DNA of 64,000 nucleotides from Chloroflexi bacterium HGW-Chloroflexi-6 (GTDB lineage: Bacteria > Chloroflexota > Anaerolineae > Anaerolineales > Villigracilaceae), in NCBI GenBank assembly GCA_002840685.1, contig PHBU01000011.1:310001-374000 (forward strand), given 5' to 3'. This document shows, one piece after another, positions 6,886 through 16,244 of this stretch (within the stretch, counting starts at the first letter, position 1; each line of letters begins with the position of its first letter). The notes beneath the pieces were generated by a model. The model made no database searches and was not told the origin of the DNA. It was given only the letters and a program-made list of their open reading frames with translations. A program made the position numbers and the translations under genes.

Positions 6886-8610
6886 TTACTCGCTGAGCAA
6901 GTAACCCTGCTCGAGCAGGTAGCCAATGATCTTGCGGGCATTTTCTTCGGGAGTAACGCCCGAGCCCAACAGGCTGATTTCGGGGTCGATCGGCGGTTCG
7001 TAGGGGTCGTCGACGCCGGTGAAACCCATCGGCTTGCCATCCAACATGGCCTGGCGGGCTTTGGCATACAGACCCTTGACGTCGCGCTGTTCGCAGATTT
7101 CGACCGGAGTGTCCATGTAGACCATGATGAAGTTCTCGCCGACCATCTTGCGGGCTTCGTTACGGGCCGAGCGGTAGGGGCTGATAGCCGCGCAGATGAC
7201 TGCGCCACCGTGGCGGGCGATCTCGCTGGCGACAAAACCGATGCGCAGGATGTTGGTGTCGCGGTCTTCCTTGCTAAAGCCGAGGCCCTTGCTCAGGTGG
7301 GTGCGGACAACATCGCCATCCAAAACAGTGGCTTCGCGGCCATGTTCGAGCATCAGCTCGGTCAGAATCTGGGTGGTGGCGCTCTTGCCCGAGCCGCTCA
7401 GGCCGGTGAACCACAGGCAGAATCCCTGTTTGTGGCGCGGCGGATAGGATTGGCGCAGGATTTCGGCAGTTTCAGGTCGGGTGAACCACTCAGGCAGCAA
7501 TCTGCCCTTGGCGAGATAATCATCGCGCACCTGGGTGCCGGAGATGTTGAGGGTCTTTGCGCCAGCGGGGATATCTTTTTGTTCGACATAGCGGTCTTCG
7601 TCGGGCAGGTAGACCAGCATTTCAAACGGGACCATCTTGACACCCAATTCGGCTTCGTGCTCGGTCATCAGGGTCTGGGCATCGTAGGGGCCATAGAACG
7701 GTTTGCCCGCGCTGTCGTTGCCGGGACCGGCATGGTCGCGCCCCACAATGAAGTGGTTGGCGCCATGGTTGCGGCGGATGATGGCGTGCAACAGGGCTTC
7801 CTTGGGGCCAGCCATACGCATGGCCAACGGCAGCAGGCTGAGCAAGGTGTCATCCTGGCTGTAATAGTTATCCACCAGCGCCTTGTAAGTGCGGGTGCGG
7901 GTGTAATGATCAACATCGCCGGGTTTGGTCATGCCGACAACCGGGTGGATGATCAGCGAGCCCTTGACAGAGGCTGCGGCGCGTTTGGTCAGTTCTTCGT
8001 GGATGCGGTGCAGAGGGTTGCGGGTCTGGAATGCGACCACGTTATCGTTGCCCATCGCCTCGAGTTTTGCGCGGACCTGGGTCGGGGTGAAGCGCAGGTC
8101 AACAAAGTCGAAGTATTTCGGCATATTCAGCACTTTGAGCGGGCCGCTGATGCAGACCTTGCCCCAGCGCGCCATTTCAGAAACCATCGGGTGCTTGGGG
8201 TCATTGCTGCCGTAAGCCAAGTTGCCCTCAGTCTGGGCATCCCAATGGAAGACTTCATCCAGTTCCATGACAGCAATGATATCGTTGTTGGCGTTGCGCA
8301 GAACGAGCGATTCGCCCACGGTCGGCAGTTCAGCCGGGTCGGCAGTCAGGGTGATCGGCAAAGGCCACAGGGTACCATCAGCCAGACGCATCTTGTGCAA
8401 GACACTCTCGTAGTCGGCTTTGCCCATAAAAGTGGTCAGGGGCGAGAAGCCACCCGTGGCAAGCAATTCCAGATCGCACAGAGCGCGCATGGAAATCTTG
8501 ATGGACGGCAATTTGGCGGCTTTGGCAAGCAGTGCATCGCGTTCTGCGCCTTCCGCAACCAGATTGACCAGTGTACCGCCGTAGGGGGCGATAAGGTTTG
8601 CTTTCGACAT
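6886..8610 (-). CDS. Bifunctional sulfate adenylyltransferase / adenylylsulfate kinase
   Basis: The 574-residue enzyme makes PAPS from sulfate and two ATP. Residues 1-390 are ATP sulfurylase, with QTRNPLHRIH (195-204) and GRDHAGPG (290-297) forming the ATP-binding site. Residues 395-574 are APS kinase, with P-loop GLSGSGKS at 403-410 and ISPYRSARNEAR carrying the conserved serine. I chose the ATG at 8610 because AGGAG lies seven bases upstream. The next ATG upstream has no RBS. PAPS is the donor for the sulfotransferase at 1.3-2.1 kb, but the enzyme may also serve assimilation. Terminators and extended -10 promoters make it a single-gene unit. Confidence 0.93.
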   Translation of the reverse strand: MSKANLIAPYGGTLVNLVAEGAERDALLAKAAKLPSIKISMRALCDLELLATGGFSPLTTFMGKADYESVLHKMRLADGTLWPLPITLTADPAELPTVGESLVLRNANNDIIAVMELDEVFHWDAQTEGNLAYGSNDPKHPMVSEMARWGKVCISGPLKVLNMPKYFDFVDLRFTPTQVRAKLEAMGNDNVVAFQTRNPLHRIHEELTKRAAASVKGSLIIHPVVGMTKPGDVDHYTRTRTYKALVDNYYSQDDTLLSLLPLAMRMAGPKEALLHAIIRRNHGANHFIVGRDHAGPGNDSAGKPFYGPYDAQTLMTEHEAELGVKMVPFEMLVYLPDEDRYVEQKDIPAGAKTLNISGTQVRDDYLAKGRLLPEWFTRPETAEILRQSYPPRHKQGFCLWFTGLSGSGKSATTQILTELMLEHGREATVLDGDVVRTHLSKGLGFSKEDRDTNILRIGFVASEIARHGGAVICAAISPYRSARNEARKMVGENFIMVYMDTPVEICEQRDVKGLYAKARQAMLDGKPMGFTGVDDPYEPPIDPEISLLGSGVTPEENARKIIGYLLEQGYLLSE

Positions 8611-8654
8611 GAATTTTCTCCTAACAATCAATATTCAGTTGTTGAATTTTGATT

Positions 8655-8663
8655 ATTATAACA
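8655..8663 (-). promoter_or_regulatory. Extended -10 promoter for sat-cysC
   Basis: On the minus strand the sequence reads TGTTATAAT, a full extended -10 element, 45 bases before the ATG at 8610. No good -35 is found at 17 bases, as is common with extended -10 promoters. Confidence 0.55.
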
Positions 8664-8715
8664 GACCTTATGCCATTTTTCTTTTAAATTTGTCAAGGAT
8701 TACAGTGAAAGCGCG

Positions 8716-8724
8716 TGCTATAAT
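8716..8724 (+). promoter_or_regulatory. Extended -10 promoter for prsW
   Basis: TGCTATAAT lies 50 bases before the ATG at 8775. A TTGTCA at 8690-8695 is 23 bases away, too far for a normal -35. It mirrors the extended -10 element of the divergent sat-cysC gene. Confidence 0.55.
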
Positions 8725-8774
8725 TTTTTATCGCCAACAGAATCACATTTCAGTTTTGCTCTGGAGATGAATAT

Positions 8775-9767
8775 ATGACCGCCTTGCTCGCCGCACTCTT
8801 CTTCGGGTTTGTGCCATGCTTTTTATTCGCTTATATTCTGTATTGGCTTGACCGCTATGAAAAAGAACCCATCCTTTTGCTGGGAGCAGTCTTCATGTGG
8901 GGCGTTGTCGTCGCCGCCGGAGGATCATACATCCTTAACTCGCTGTTTGGGATGACGATATTTGCTTTTAGCGGTTCTGAAGAACTGGCGAGCGTGACCG
9001 GCGCCACCCTCAGCGCGCCGCTGGTGGAAGAAACGCTCAAAGGCCTGGCGGTACTGATCGTTTTCCTGATCTTCCGCCACGAATTTGACTCGATCCTGGA
9101 TGGGATCGTTTATGCTGGCATCGCTGCACTCGGATTTGCTGCCACTGAGAACAGCATCTACATCTGGCGCGGTTACGTTGGCGATGGTTGGGGCGGCCTT
9201 GCATTTCTGGTTTTTATCCGTGTGATATTGGTTGGTTGGCAGCACCCGTTTTACACGGCTTTCATCGGTATCGGCCTGGCGGTTGCCCGCACCAACCGCA
9301 ACGGTTTTGTGAAATTCATCGCACCGCTGACAGGTTGGGGACTGGCCATGTTCACCCATTCCATGCACAACTTCCTGGCATCCATTCCCCTGCTGGGAGA
9401 TCTGACCTGCCTGTTGGGCTCGCTCCTCGATTGGAGCGGCGTATTATTTATGTTCGTGGTGATCCTATGGGCCAACTGGATGGAACAAAAAAATATCACC
9501 CTGCACATGCGCGAAGAAGTCCAAAGCGGGATCATCAGCCCCGCTCAATATCGCACCGCCTGTTCGGCCTGGGCGCAGTCCTGGGCCTGGCTGACGGCCA
9601 TTTTTAGCGGAAGGTTCCAGGCCACATCCCGGTTTTACCAGGTGGTGGGCGAACTCGCCCATAAGAAAGAACAACTACGCAGGCACGGAGATGAAAGCGG
9701 CAACAGCTCCCTGGTGCAAAAATACCGCCAGGAGCTGGCTGCACTGGCTCCCCGAGCACAATCATAA
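8775..9767 (+). CDS. prsW: PrsW-family intramembrane metalloprotease
   Basis: The 330-residue protein has about eight hydrophobic segments in residues 1-245 and a soluble, charged C-terminal tail. It shows the family motifs in membrane context: EETLKG near 81-86, ATENSIY near 117 and histidines in WQHPFYT near 155 and FTHSMHNF near 193. These glutamate and histidine residues are the proposed metal and catalytic sites of PrsW, which cleaves anti-sigma factors such as RsiW in Bacillus. No anti-sigma gene is next to it, so the target is unknown. It lies 12 bases before a sensor cyclase gene and is probably cotranscribed with it. Confidence 0.87.
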   Translation: MTALLAALFFGFVPCFLFAYILYWLDRYEKEPILLLGAVFMWGVVVAAGGSYILNSLFGMTIFAFSGSEELASVTGATLSAPLVEETLKGLAVLIVFLIFRHEFDSILDGIVYAGIAALGFAATENSIYIWRGYVGDGWGGLAFLVFIRVILVGWQHPFYTAFIGIGLAVARTNRNGFVKFIAPLTGWGLAMFTHSMHNFLASIPLLGDLTCLLGSLLDWSGVLFMFVVILWANWMEQKNITLHMREEVQSGIISPAQYRTACSAWAQSWAWLTAIFSGRFQATSRFYQVVGELAHKKEQLRRHGDESGNSSLVQKYRQELAALAPRAQS

Positions 9768-9779
9768 CAAGGAAAATTC

Positions 9780-12545
9780 ATGTTATCGGTAATTTTGAAA
9801 GACTGGAAATCTCACTCCATCCCACTCGGGTTTCTCGGGTTGGCCATTGCCATGTTCATTCTGACCCCAATCTGGGCCTGGGAATGGTATCACGCACCTT
9901 TTAGCGGTTTTTTAATCGAGCCAAACAATGTACTCAGCCAGATCAGCGGCCAAGGATGGCAGGGCAAAGCCAGCGGCTTGCAATGGTCAGACCGCCTGCT
10001 CGCGCTCAATCAAACGCCCATCGATAACACCGGGCAAATGTACACATTCCTGCGTGAAAATGGCTGGCGCGATTTTAAAGCAACTTTTTATCGCACAAGC
10101 GACAATTCCACATTTACCATCACCATCACACCCGCCAGAGCGCAAACACGTGATCTGGTCTCGCTATTCATCATCCCCTACCTGGTCGGGTTTACCTCGC
10201 TGGCCATCGGATTTTGGGCCTATCGCCTGCGTCCCGATTTCAGGCCGACTCGCGCCTTTGCCATATTTGTATCGTCCGTCGCCCTCTTGACATCAACCTT
10301 TCTGGACATGAACACCACCCACAGGGTCGTTCTGCTGTGGGCGCTCAGCCTGCCGGCCGCGGGCGCGGCTGTCGGCTATCTGGCGCTCATGTTCCCACAG
10401 GAACTGCCCATCATTCGGCGTTGGCCGTTCTTGCGATGGATCCCCTTTCTGATCGGCTTAATCTTAGCCACCTTCATTGCCCGCGACATTCTCCTGCCCC
10501 CCAACCCGTATGCATACATCGATTCGTGGCGCTGGGGTTATGTCTTTATCGCGCTCGGCATTCTATCCTTTCTCGGAACCCTGACCGGGCGAGTGCTTGG
10601 CGACAGCTCGCCAATTGTGCGCCAGCAAAGCCGGGTCATTATCTTCGGCGCAGCGCTGGCCTTCCTGCCGATCCTGGTGCTATACCTGCTCCCGATCGGT
10701 TTTCAGAACGCCGTCCCAGAATTTCGTCCCGAACTGCTCTTCCCGCCGCTGATCCTGCTGCCGCTGTCGGTCACTTATGCCATCTTGCGTTACCGGCTGT
10801 TGGATGTAGACCGCTGGCTCAGCCGTGCGCTAACCTATGTACTGACCACCAGCGCCGCCCTGCTGTTGTTCTTCCTGCTGCTCAATGGCGCATCTTTTGT
10901 CTTCCAGCAAACGGTCGAGACTGATGATCCCTTCGTTGTCGCTGCCTATCTGCTGATCCTGGTGATTGCATTTTCGCCGTTGCGCAACCTGATCCAGCGC
11001 GCCATCGATCGAGTTTTCTACCGCTCCCAGGCCGATTACCGCCGCATCCTGACCAATCTCTCGCAAAGCTTGGTGGTTACGCCCGACATCGACCGCACCA
11101 TCAACCTATTGCAAACTGAGCTGGACAGAGCCCTGACACCTGAAAAATTCATCATCTTCCTTTTTGAAGATGACCGCCAACTTTATGTGCCATTTTCAGC
11201 TCAATTTGAGACGGACCGTGTTTTCCAACCCGGCGACCCGCTGACAAAACTGCTCAGCCAGGCCACCCAGCCGCTCTGGCTGGCCACAGGCAGCCCGCTG
11301 CCATCCGAACTGCAACACGAGCCAGGCATGGACTGTGAAGTTTTCGTTCCGTTGCGTTACGAAGGCCGCCTGACCGGATTCATGGCCCTCGGGCAGCGCC
11401 GCTCAGGAGAACCCTACACCAGCGACGATCTCGAATTCCTGACCGCCGTCGCAGGCCAATCGACCCTGGCGCTTGAAAACGCACGCCTCTTCCAAAATCT
11501 GCGCCACACCCTCGACGAAACCCTTGAAATGAAGAACCTAATGGATGACATCTTCGCCTCCGTCGCCACAGGCATCATCACAACAAATGTCGAGCATAAG
11601 ATCACCGTTTTTAACCACGCAGCCGAACAGATATTAGGTATTCCGCTCCAAAAAGCGATCGGCAAACCGATCGAGTTGGCACTGCCGGGTTTGCGTATCC
11701 AGGAAATTGCGCAAAACGTTATGCAGACCAGTTCAGCATCAGAAGGAAAAGAATTTACGCCGAAGCTATCTTCAGACCGTGGCGAACTGGTCTTGCGCGT
11801 TTCAACCTCGCCGCTCAAAGATGCCCACCTCGCCACCAAAGGTGCAACCATTGTTTTTGAAGATCTGACCGAAAACCGCAAACTCGAAAAAGAACGTCAG
11901 GTCATCCATCAGACCTTCGGGCGGGTCGTTGCTCCGCGCGTTCGTGACCGCCTGCTCTCAAATCCGGCAAGTCTCGATCTCGACGGCGCGCGCACCCTGG
12001 TCACCGTTCTGTTTGCTGACCTGGCCGGTTTTACCTCATTCAGCGAGAGCAACGTCCCTGAAGATGTATTTGCCGTTCTGAACACCTACCTCGACATCGC
12101 CGCCCAGGCCATTCTCGAACAGGAAGGCACCCTCGATAAATTCATGGGCGACGCCGTCATGGCCATGTGGAACAGCCCCGACCCCCAGGATGACCACGCC
12201 ATGCGCGCCTGCCGGGCCGCCATCAACCTGGTAAACCGCACCATCGACTCGCATAAAAACTACGCCAACCCGGCCTTCCACCGCATTTTCCGCGTTGGCA
12301 TTACCACCGGCTACGCCATGGTAGGCAACGTCGGCACCAGCGAACTGTTCAACTACACCGTCATTGGCGACACCGTCAACCTGGCCCAGCGCTTGCAAGC
12401 CAGCGCCCAACCCGGGCAAATCTTCATCCAAAAAGACACTTTCGAAATCGTCCAAAACCAGGTCGAGGCCACCCAAATGGAGCCGCTGACCGTTAAAGGC
12501 CGCGCGTCCAGCGTCGAAACCTATCTGCTGCGTGGTTTAAAATGA
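9780..12545 (+). CDS. Multidomain membrane adenylate/guanylate cyclase (7TM-like, GAF, PAS)
   Basis: The 921-residue protein begins with one transmembrane helix. A short PDZ-like extracytoplasmic segment follows at about 45-110 (GLQWSDRLLALN), then a block of about eight helices (115-360) like the membrane part of some histidine kinases. A GAF domain (435-570), a PAS domain (585-700) and a class III cyclase domain (735-915) come next. The cyclase keeps both metal aspartates (FADLAGF and GDAVMAMW), a substrate lysine (DKFMGD) and the Asn/Arg pair in DTVNLAQR, so it should be active. cAMP versus cGMP cannot be settled. The stop overlaps the next start (ATGA). Confidence 0.9.
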   Translation: MLSVILKDWKSHSIPLGFLGLAIAMFILTPIWAWEWYHAPFSGFLIEPNNVLSQISGQGWQGKASGLQWSDRLLALNQTPIDNTGQMYTFLRENGWRDFKATFYRTSDNSTFTITITPARAQTRDLVSLFIIPYLVGFTSLAIGFWAYRLRPDFRPTRAFAIFVSSVALLTSTFLDMNTTHRVVLLWALSLPAAGAAVGYLALMFPQELPIIRRWPFLRWIPFLIGLILATFIARDILLPPNPYAYIDSWRWGYVFIALGILSFLGTLTGRVLGDSSPIVRQQSRVIIFGAALAFLPILVLYLLPIGFQNAVPEFRPELLFPPLILLPLSVTYAILRYRLLDVDRWLSRALTYVLTTSAALLLFFLLLNGASFVFQQTVETDDPFVVAAYLLILVIAFSPLRNLIQRAIDRVFYRSQADYRRILTNLSQSLVVTPDIDRTINLLQTELDRALTPEKFIIFLFEDDRQLYVPFSAQFETDRVFQPGDPLTKLLSQATQPLWLATGSPLPSELQHEPGMDCEVFVPLRYEGRLTGFMALGQRRSGEPYTSDDLEFLTAVAGQSTLALENARLFQNLRHTLDETLEMKNLMDDIFASVATGIITTNVEHKITVFNHAAEQILGIPLQKAIGKPIELALPGLRIQEIAQNVMQTSSASEGKEFTPKLSSDRGELVLRVSTSPLKDAHLATKGATIVFEDLTENRKLEKERQVIHQTFGRVVAPRVRDRLLSNPASLDLDGARTLVTVLFADLAGFTSFSESNVPEDVFAVLNTYLDIAAQAILEQEGTLDKFMGDAVMAMWNSPDPQDDHAMRACRAAINLVNRTIDSHKNYANPAFHRIFRVGITTGYAMVGNVGTSELFNYTVIGDTVNLAQRLQASAQPGQIFIQKDTFEIVQNQVEATQMEPLTVKGRASSVETYLLRGLK

Positions 12546-13198
12546 ACACGCCTTACCATATCTCGATGACCGGCGAAGCCCTCGGGCCATATTTCAGCCC
12601 GGTCGCGCTCAAACAGATCATCGCCGCCAACCTCGGTCAAGATTCGCTCGGCTACCAGTTCGCCCACGATCACTTTCACTTTGACAACAACTCCTTCGTG
12701 GCTGGCTACGCCTACGTTGAAACCTGCCGCCAGAACACCATTCTTGCCATTCGCGCTGGTCAGGTTGCGCTCGCGCGGGCGGAATTTGGGCGGCTGACAC
12801 ACACCGTGCAGGATTTCTACGCCCACACCAATTACACTGCCCTTTGGCGTGAACTGCACCCTGGCGCCACCCCGGAGCAAATCGACCCTCTGTTTGAATC
12901 CTGTATGACCGACCCACGGCTGCACTCCGGGCGGTTATACTACCCGTTGGAAATTCTGTACTTCGTGCCGTTTCTGCGCGAGTGGGTTCTGCCTCGATTG
13001 CCAAAAGACTCACACGCCCAGATGAACAAAGACGAGCCATCCTGCCCGGATTTTGAATACGCCCGTTCGGCAGCCACCCACAGGACCCGGGTCGAGTGGC
13101 TTCGTCTGGCAGAATCGCTGACAGACACCGAAAAAACCGCCTTCACCGGCCAAGCCAACAGCCGAACCCAATTCCCATCCAACCCCGAAAAGGTATAA
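12542..13198 (+). CDS. Het-C-like / zinc-dependent phospholipase-like protein
   Basis: This 218-residue protein has no signal peptide. His-rich motifs HDHFHFDNN near residue 42 and HTVQDFYAHTNY near 85 resemble Het-C and the phospholipase C/P1 nuclease group, where such histidines and aspartates bind zinc. The second half is not conserved to my eye and is rich in charged and aromatic residues. Its start overlaps the stop of the sensor cyclase by four bases, so the two are translated together. An enzyme or effector linked to cyclic nucleotide signalling is possible but unproven. The substrate is unknown. Confidence 0.6.
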   Translation: MNTPYHISMTGEALGPYFSPVALKQIIAANLGQDSLGYQFAHDHFHFDNNSFVAGYAYVETCRQNTILAIRAGQVALARAEFGRLTHTVQDFYAHTNYTALWRELHPGATPEQIDPLFESCMTDPRLHSGRLYYPLEILYFVPFLREWVLPRLPKDSHAQMNKDEPSCPDFEYARSAATHRTRVEWLRLAESLTDTEKTAFTGQANSRTQFPSNPEKV

Positions 13199-13201
13199 AA
13201 T
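13194..13201 (+). promoter_or_regulatory. Possible -10 element of a leaderless transcript (YqeY-domain gene)
   Basis: TATAAAAT ends six bases before the ATG at 13208, and no Shine-Dalgarno sequence lies between. A transcription start at the usual distance from this -10 would fall on or next to the ATG. No clear -35 is seen. Confidence 0.35.
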
Positions 13202-13207
13202 TAAACC

Positions 13208-13654
13208 ATGGATACCAAAGCTCAACTAAACCAAGCAGTAAAAGATGCCATGAAAAGCGGTGACGAAACCCGCAAACGCACGGTGCGCATGGTGCTGGCC
13301 GCCATCAAACAAGTTGAAATTGACAAACGCGCCGAACTTGATGAAGCTGCCGTGATCGCGATCGTGCAAAAAGAAGTAAAAAGCCGCCGCGAAGCGCTCG
13401 AAGAAGCCAAAAAAGCCGACCGCCCGGATCTTGCTACTGACGCCCAGGCGGAAATCGACATTTTGAATGCCTTCCTGCCGCAGGCCATGAGCGCGGACGA
13501 ACTGCGTGAACTGGCGCGCCAGGCAATCAGCGAAACCGGCGCCAGCGGCCCCGCTGATATGGGTAAAGTGATGAAAGCCATGTTCCCCAAAGTCGCAGGC
13601 CGCGCTCCGGGCGACCTGGTCAGCGCGGCAGTCCGTGAGCTATTGTCATCATGA
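13208..13654 (+). CDS. GatB/YqeY domain-containing protein
   Basis: The 148-residue protein matches stand-alone YqeY proteins. It has a helical N-terminus (MKSGDETRKRTVRMVLAAIK) and the FLPQAMSADEL and GKVMKAMFPKVAGRAPG segments that also occur in the tail of GatB of the tRNA amidotransferase. That tail binds tRNA, but the stand-alone protein has no firm function. The gene overlaps the next one by four bases and starts a run (YqeY, PgpH, YbeY, DgkA) that often appears together around cell-envelope and RNA-maturation genes. Confidence 0.9.
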   Translation: MDTKAQLNQAVKDAMKSGDETRKRTVRMVLAAIKQVEIDKRAELDEAAVIAIVQKEVKSRREALEEAKKADRPDLATDAQAEIDILNAFLPQAMSADELRELARQAISETGASGPADMGKVMKAMFPKVAGRAPGDLVSAAVRELLSS

Positions 13655-15780
13655 TACAGACCGAAAAGGCCCGCTGGTGGGATAAGATTCCGCGCCACGA
13701 CATCCTGGCCTTGATATTGCTTGTTCTGACCAGCCTGGGAGCTTATGCCATTCTCGTTATCCCAATCGCGCTGGGCAGTGATTCGATTCCACTTCAGGCA
13801 GGCCAGGTAGCCCCGCAAGATTACCAGGCTCCCCGCAACGCCGAATACATCAGTGAGGTGCGCACAGAGCAAGCCCGTCGGGTGGCTGAAAACAATGTCG
13901 CCGATGTTTACACCTCGCCAGACCGCGCCATCGCCCGCCGCCAGGTGGAGTTGTTGCGCGCCGCCTTGCAGTTCATCCAATCTGTGCGTGACGACCCGAG
14001 TGCCATACCTGCTGAAAAACGCGCCAGCCTGACAACCCTGGCCGATATCAACTTAAGCGATCAGGCCATCAACAATACCCTGTCGATGACTGAGACCCGC
14101 TGGACAGCCGTCCAAAACGAATCGATGCAATTACTGGAGCGTATTTTCCGCAACCCGATCCGCGAGCGAAATGTGGAAAGTACGCGCCAGAACATTTCGG
14201 GGTTGGTCAGCTTTTCTCTTAACGAGGAGCAGACCGCGTTGGTGGTTGAGTTGGTCTCTCCCTTTGTGGTTGCCAACAGTTTTCTAAGCGAAGAACAAAC
14301 CCTGGCCGCCCGTGAATTGGCCCGCCAGAACATCCAGCCCATCACCCAGACCTATGTCACCGGAGAAATTGTTGTTCAACGTGGCGCGGTGCTGACCGAA
14401 GCCAACATCGAAGCGCTTCGAACTCTTGAACTCATCCAACCGCGCAACCCGGCAATTGATTACCTGTCATCAGGGGCATTGGTGTCTGTTTTTATGGTAT
14501 TCACCGGTATGTATTTCCATCGGCGCAGACCACATTTCTATAACGAAGGCCGCAGCCTGGTATTGATTGCCTTCCTATTTTTGTTATTCCTGCTGATGGC
14601 ACGGCTTCTCATCCCCTATCGAACCCTGGTTCCATATTTCTTTCCGCTGGCCGGGTTTGGCATGCTGGTCTCAACTTTGTTCGGACCAGGAGGAGCTTTG
14701 ATTTTAACGATTGGCCTGAGCGTATTGGCCGGGTACAATCTGCCAAACAGTTTCGACCTGACAATTTATTTCATGTTCTCATCGCTGGTCAGTGTTCTTT
14801 CACTAGGGAAGGCGCAACGCTTTGGTTCATTCATTTGGTCGGGCCTGGTGGCCAGCCTGACCGGAACGGCTATATTGGTGGCTTATCGCCTGCCTGAAAC
14901 AGAAATAGACATCTTAGGGTTTTTCCAATTTATTGGCGCAGCGATGTTAATGGGCCTGCTGTCTGCCAGTCTGGCGCTGATCTTGCAATACTTATTGGCA
15001 GAATTCCTGGGGCTGACAACCCCGCTGCGCCTGGTTGAAATTTCGCGCCCCGATACGCCACTCCTGCAATTTTTATTACGCAACGCGCCTGGAACCTACC
15101 AGCACAGCCTGCAAGTTGCAAACCTGGCTGAACAGGCCGCAGAGAAACTGGGCATGGATGCCCTGCTGATCAGGGTTGGCGTACTCTACCACGATGTGGG
15201 CAAAGCCATGAATCCGGCATTTTTTATTGAAAACCAGATGCCCGATAATCTCAACCCGCATGATGACCTTGACCCGCAAATTGCCGCCCAAACCATCATC
15301 CGGCATGTCACCGACGGTGTGGTACTCGCCAGGAAACATCGCCTGCCCAGACGCATGCAAGATTTCATGCTGGAACACCACGGAACTTTGATTACACGCT
15401 ACCAATATACGCAAGCTGTCAAAGCGGCTGGCGACGATCCTTCCCTTGTGGATGACAGCAAATTTCGCTATCCTGGGCCTCGTCCTCGTTCTCGTGAAAC
15501 CGCCCTGTTAATGCTGTCTGATGGCGTTGAAGCCCGCTCCCGCTCGAACCGTCCCAAAACCGAGGAAGAGCTGCGCAAAATCGTTCAACAAACAATAGAT
15601 TTCTGTCAAAAAGAAGGCCAGTTGGCAGAAACCCGTTTCACCCTGAAAGATCTGACCATTATCACCGATTCTTTTGTCTCCACCCTGGCCGGGCTGTACC
15701 ATCCACGCATCGCTTACCCAATCCAGGCAGAAGCTAACAGCCAGCAAGATGTCTCCACTCAAAAAAGGGAGTCTGAATGA
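13651..15780 (+). CDS. 7TM-HD cyclic-di-AMP phosphodiesterase, PgpH-like
   Basis: The 709-residue protein has one N-terminal helix (about 16-36), an extracytoplasmic 7TMR-HDED domain (40-270), about seven membrane helices (270-455) and a cytoplasmic HD domain (470-680). The HD metal ligands are visible: H in TYQHSLQV near 485, HD in YHDVGK near 514, H in IIRHVTDG near 552 and the histidines of MLEHHG near 575. PgpH of Listeria hydrolyses c-di-AMP to pApA, and this protein has the same layout. It is followed by ybeY with a four-base overlap, the order seen in Firmicutes. Confidence 0.92.
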   Translation: MIQTEKARWWDKIPRHDILALILLVLTSLGAYAILVIPIALGSDSIPLQAGQVAPQDYQAPRNAEYISEVRTEQARRVAENNVADVYTSPDRAIARRQVELLRAALQFIQSVRDDPSAIPAEKRASLTTLADINLSDQAINNTLSMTETRWTAVQNESMQLLERIFRNPIRERNVESTRQNISGLVSFSLNEEQTALVVELVSPFVVANSFLSEEQTLAARELARQNIQPITQTYVTGEIVVQRGAVLTEANIEALRTLELIQPRNPAIDYLSSGALVSVFMVFTGMYFHRRRPHFYNEGRSLVLIAFLFLLFLLMARLLIPYRTLVPYFFPLAGFGMLVSTLFGPGGALILTIGLSVLAGYNLPNSFDLTIYFMFSSLVSVLSLGKAQRFGSFIWSGLVASLTGTAILVAYRLPETEIDILGFFQFIGAAMLMGLLSASLALILQYLLAEFLGLTTPLRLVEISRPDTPLLQFLLRNAPGTYQHSLQVANLAEQAAEKLGMDALLIRVGVLYHDVGKAMNPAFFIENQMPDNLNPHDDLDPQIAAQTIIRHVTDGVVLARKHRLPRRMQDFMLEHHGTLITRYQYTQAVKAAGDDPSLVDDSKFRYPGPRPRSRETALLMLSDGVEARSRSNRPKTEEELRKIVQQTIDFCQKEGQLAETRFTLKDLTIITDSFVSTLAGLYHPRIAYPIQAEANSQQDVSTQKRESE

Positions 15781-16235
15781 TCTTTGTCGAAACCCAGTAT
15801 GACCAAACACCCGCGGCGCTCAATGACCTGGTTGAAAATGCCGCGCTGGCGGCGCTGAAACACCAATCCGCGCCTGAAAACGCCACAGTTACCATCGTGC
15901 TAACGGATGATGAGCAAATGCACAGCCTGAATCTGGATTACCTGGGAGTGGATGCCCCCACTGATGTGCTTTCCTTCCCATCGGAAGAAATCGATCCCGA
16001 GACCGGCGACCCTTATCTGGGAGATATCCTGATCTCTGTGCCACGCGCCGCCAATCAGGCCGAAAGCACCGGGCACGATGTCGAATCTGAAGCGCAATTG
16101 CTGACCGTGCATGGGATCCTGCATCTGATGGGGCACGACCATGCCGAGCCGGAAGAAAAAGAACGCATGTGGCAGGCCCAGGCCGAGATATTGACAAAAT
16201 TGGGATTGGGCAATATCCAGGTCCGCGAATCATAA
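15777..16235 (+). CDS. ybeY: rRNA maturation endoribonuclease YbeY
   Basis: The 152-residue protein carries the family zinc motif HGILHLMGHDH at about 107-117 and a preceding DVLSFP segment near 61. YbeY is a zinc endoribonuclease that takes part in 16S rRNA 3' end maturation and 70S quality control. The length is normal and the start overlaps the stop of the PgpH-like gene. Confidence 0.95.
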   Translation: MIFVETQYDQTPAALNDLVENAALAALKHQSAPENATVTIVLTDDEQMHSLNLDYLGVDAPTDVLSFPSEEIDPETGDPYLGDILISVPRAANQAESTGHDVESEAQLLTVHGILHLMGHDHAEPEEKERMWQAQAEILTKLGLGNIQVRES

Positions 16236-16238
16236 AAT
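16233..16238 (+). promoter_or_regulatory. Possible -10 of a leaderless dgkA transcript
   Basis: TAAAAT lies six bases upstream of the ATG at 16245, the same spacing as at 13196-13201. No Shine-Dalgarno sequence is present. The -35 region is weak, so this could be chance. Confidence 0.3.
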
Positions 16239-16244
16239 CGATCC

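Noticed and set aside
7210..8652. Long open frame (480 codons) on the plus strand
   Set aside because: Antisense shadow of sat-cysC, whose motifs are all intact on the other strand.
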